From NCBI GenBank assembly GCA_028869395.1, contig JAGWSE010000347.1, positions 1 to 15,542 of the forward strand: 15,542 nucleotides of DNA. Reading direction: 5' to 3'. The DNA is from Alphaproteobacteria bacterium (lineage in GTDB: Bacteria > Pseudomonadota > Alphaproteobacteria > Caulobacterales > Caulobacteraceae). The notes beneath the pieces are model-generated. The model saw only the letters and a program-made list of their open reading frames with translations. It had not been told where the DNA came from and made no database searches. Positions 15,178-15,542 of this stretch are shown one piece after another. A program made the translations under genes and the position numbers. How positions within the stretch are numbered: the stretch's first letter is position 1; every line of letters starts with the position of its first letter.

Positions 15178-15542
15178 ATGCGCGCCCTGGTCCTCGCCGC
15201 CCTTTTCGCCGTCGCAACGCCGGCCCACGCCGCCATCGACCCCGCCTTCGGCCAGTGGCTGAACGCCGACGGCATGGGTCGGGTCGCCGTCGGCCCCTGC
15301 CCGGGCCATGCCGCCGAGGCCTGCGGCGCGATCGACTGGCTGAAGGACCCGGTGGGGCATCCGACCCGCGACCTGAACAACCCGGACCCGGCGCTGCGGA
15401 ACCGCTCTCTCGTTGGCGTCCTGGTCATCCGCGACATGAAGAACATCGGGCCAGGTCGATGGAGCGGGGGAAAGCTCTACGATCCCGAGACGGGCAAGAC
15501 CTACAACGGCCGCATCCAGGCGCTGTCGGGCGATCGTCTGCA
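15178..15542 (+). CDS. Exported DUF2147 protein (right-truncated)
   Basis: ATG at 15178 opens a frame that runs off the window after 121 codons. Residues 1-19 form a signal peptide (MRALVLAALFAVATPAHA, cut after AHA). The mature part reads FGQWLNADGMGRVAV, then a Cys-x(10)-Cys-G segment (GPCPG...EACGAIDWLKDP), NPDPALRNRSLVGVLVI and GGKLYDPETGKTYNGRI. This is the order of motifs in DUF2147 proteins, which are small periplasmic beta-rich proteins of uncertain role. The start lies 60 bp after the histidine kinase. The C-terminus is outside the window. Confidence 0.82.
   Translation, partial: MRALVLAALFAVATPAHAAIDPAFGQWLNADGMGRVAVGPCPGHAAEACGAIDWLKDPVGHPTRDLNNPDPALRNRSLVGVLVIRDMKNIGPGRWSGGKLYDPETGKTYNGRIQALSGDRL

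Overview
The window is about 15.5 kb of GC-rich, densely coding chromosomal DNA. Protein style (an alphaproteobacterial IF-3 N-terminus, an EnvZ/OmpR-type pair next to ilvE, a DUF2147 protein) and one promoter resembling the Caulobacter sigma-73 consensus suggest a member of the Caulobacterales, such as Caulobacter or Phenylobacterium. That placement is inferred from reading, not from a search. Almost everything looks like core or metabolic chromosome. The only clearly mobile item is one IS4-family insertion sequence near the left edge.

Layout. (1) 1-126: the C-terminus of PhoU. (2) 130-1600: a 1,471-bp IS4-family element with perfect 13-bp terminal inverted repeats. Its transposase reading frame is broken near the C-terminus by an apparent one-base insertion in a C5 tract. 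The element separates phoU from a convergent ABHD10-like alpha/beta hydrolase (1604-2347, minus), with 3 nt between each IS end and the nearest stop codon. (3) 2413-4577: two translationally coupled glycosyltransferases (GT4, then GT9), probably for envelope polysaccharide or LPS core. (4) 4674-5207: infC (translation initiation factor IF-3), apparently with an AUU start, its own promoter and a strong intrinsic terminator. (5) 5328-6596: a TetA-like DHA1 major facilitator transporter, convergent with (6) a minus-strand run of SMP-30/gluconolactonase-like protein (9194-10126), aldehyde dehydrogenase (7620-9056) and HSL-type alpha/beta hydrolase (6607-7551). An intrinsic terminator lies between the last two. 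(7) 10189-11453: a probable operon of an overlooked 26-aa membrane miniprotein, a pteridine-reductase-like SDR and dihydroneopterin aldolase (folB). (8) 11570-11971: a DUF4870-like membrane protein. (9) 12018-12905 (minus): ilvE, divergent from (10) an OmpR/EnvZ-type two-component system (13049-15117). (11) 15178 to the right edge: the start of an exported DUF2147 protein.

Working together: the SDR and FolB point to reduced-pterin/folate metabolism. SMP-30 and ALDH (and possibly the esterase) could act in sequence on a lactone, ester or aldehyde substrate. The two GTs likely act on one glycan. The ilvE/two-component pair is divergent and may share regulation. No stretch longer than about 200 bp lacks an assignable feature, and I saw no tRNA, rRNA, CRISPR array or prophage. 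I found no convincing new multi-gene system. The most interesting items are the miniprotein, the AUU start of infC, the PTR1/FolM-like SDR-folB unit, and the IS insertion at a possible shared stop codon.
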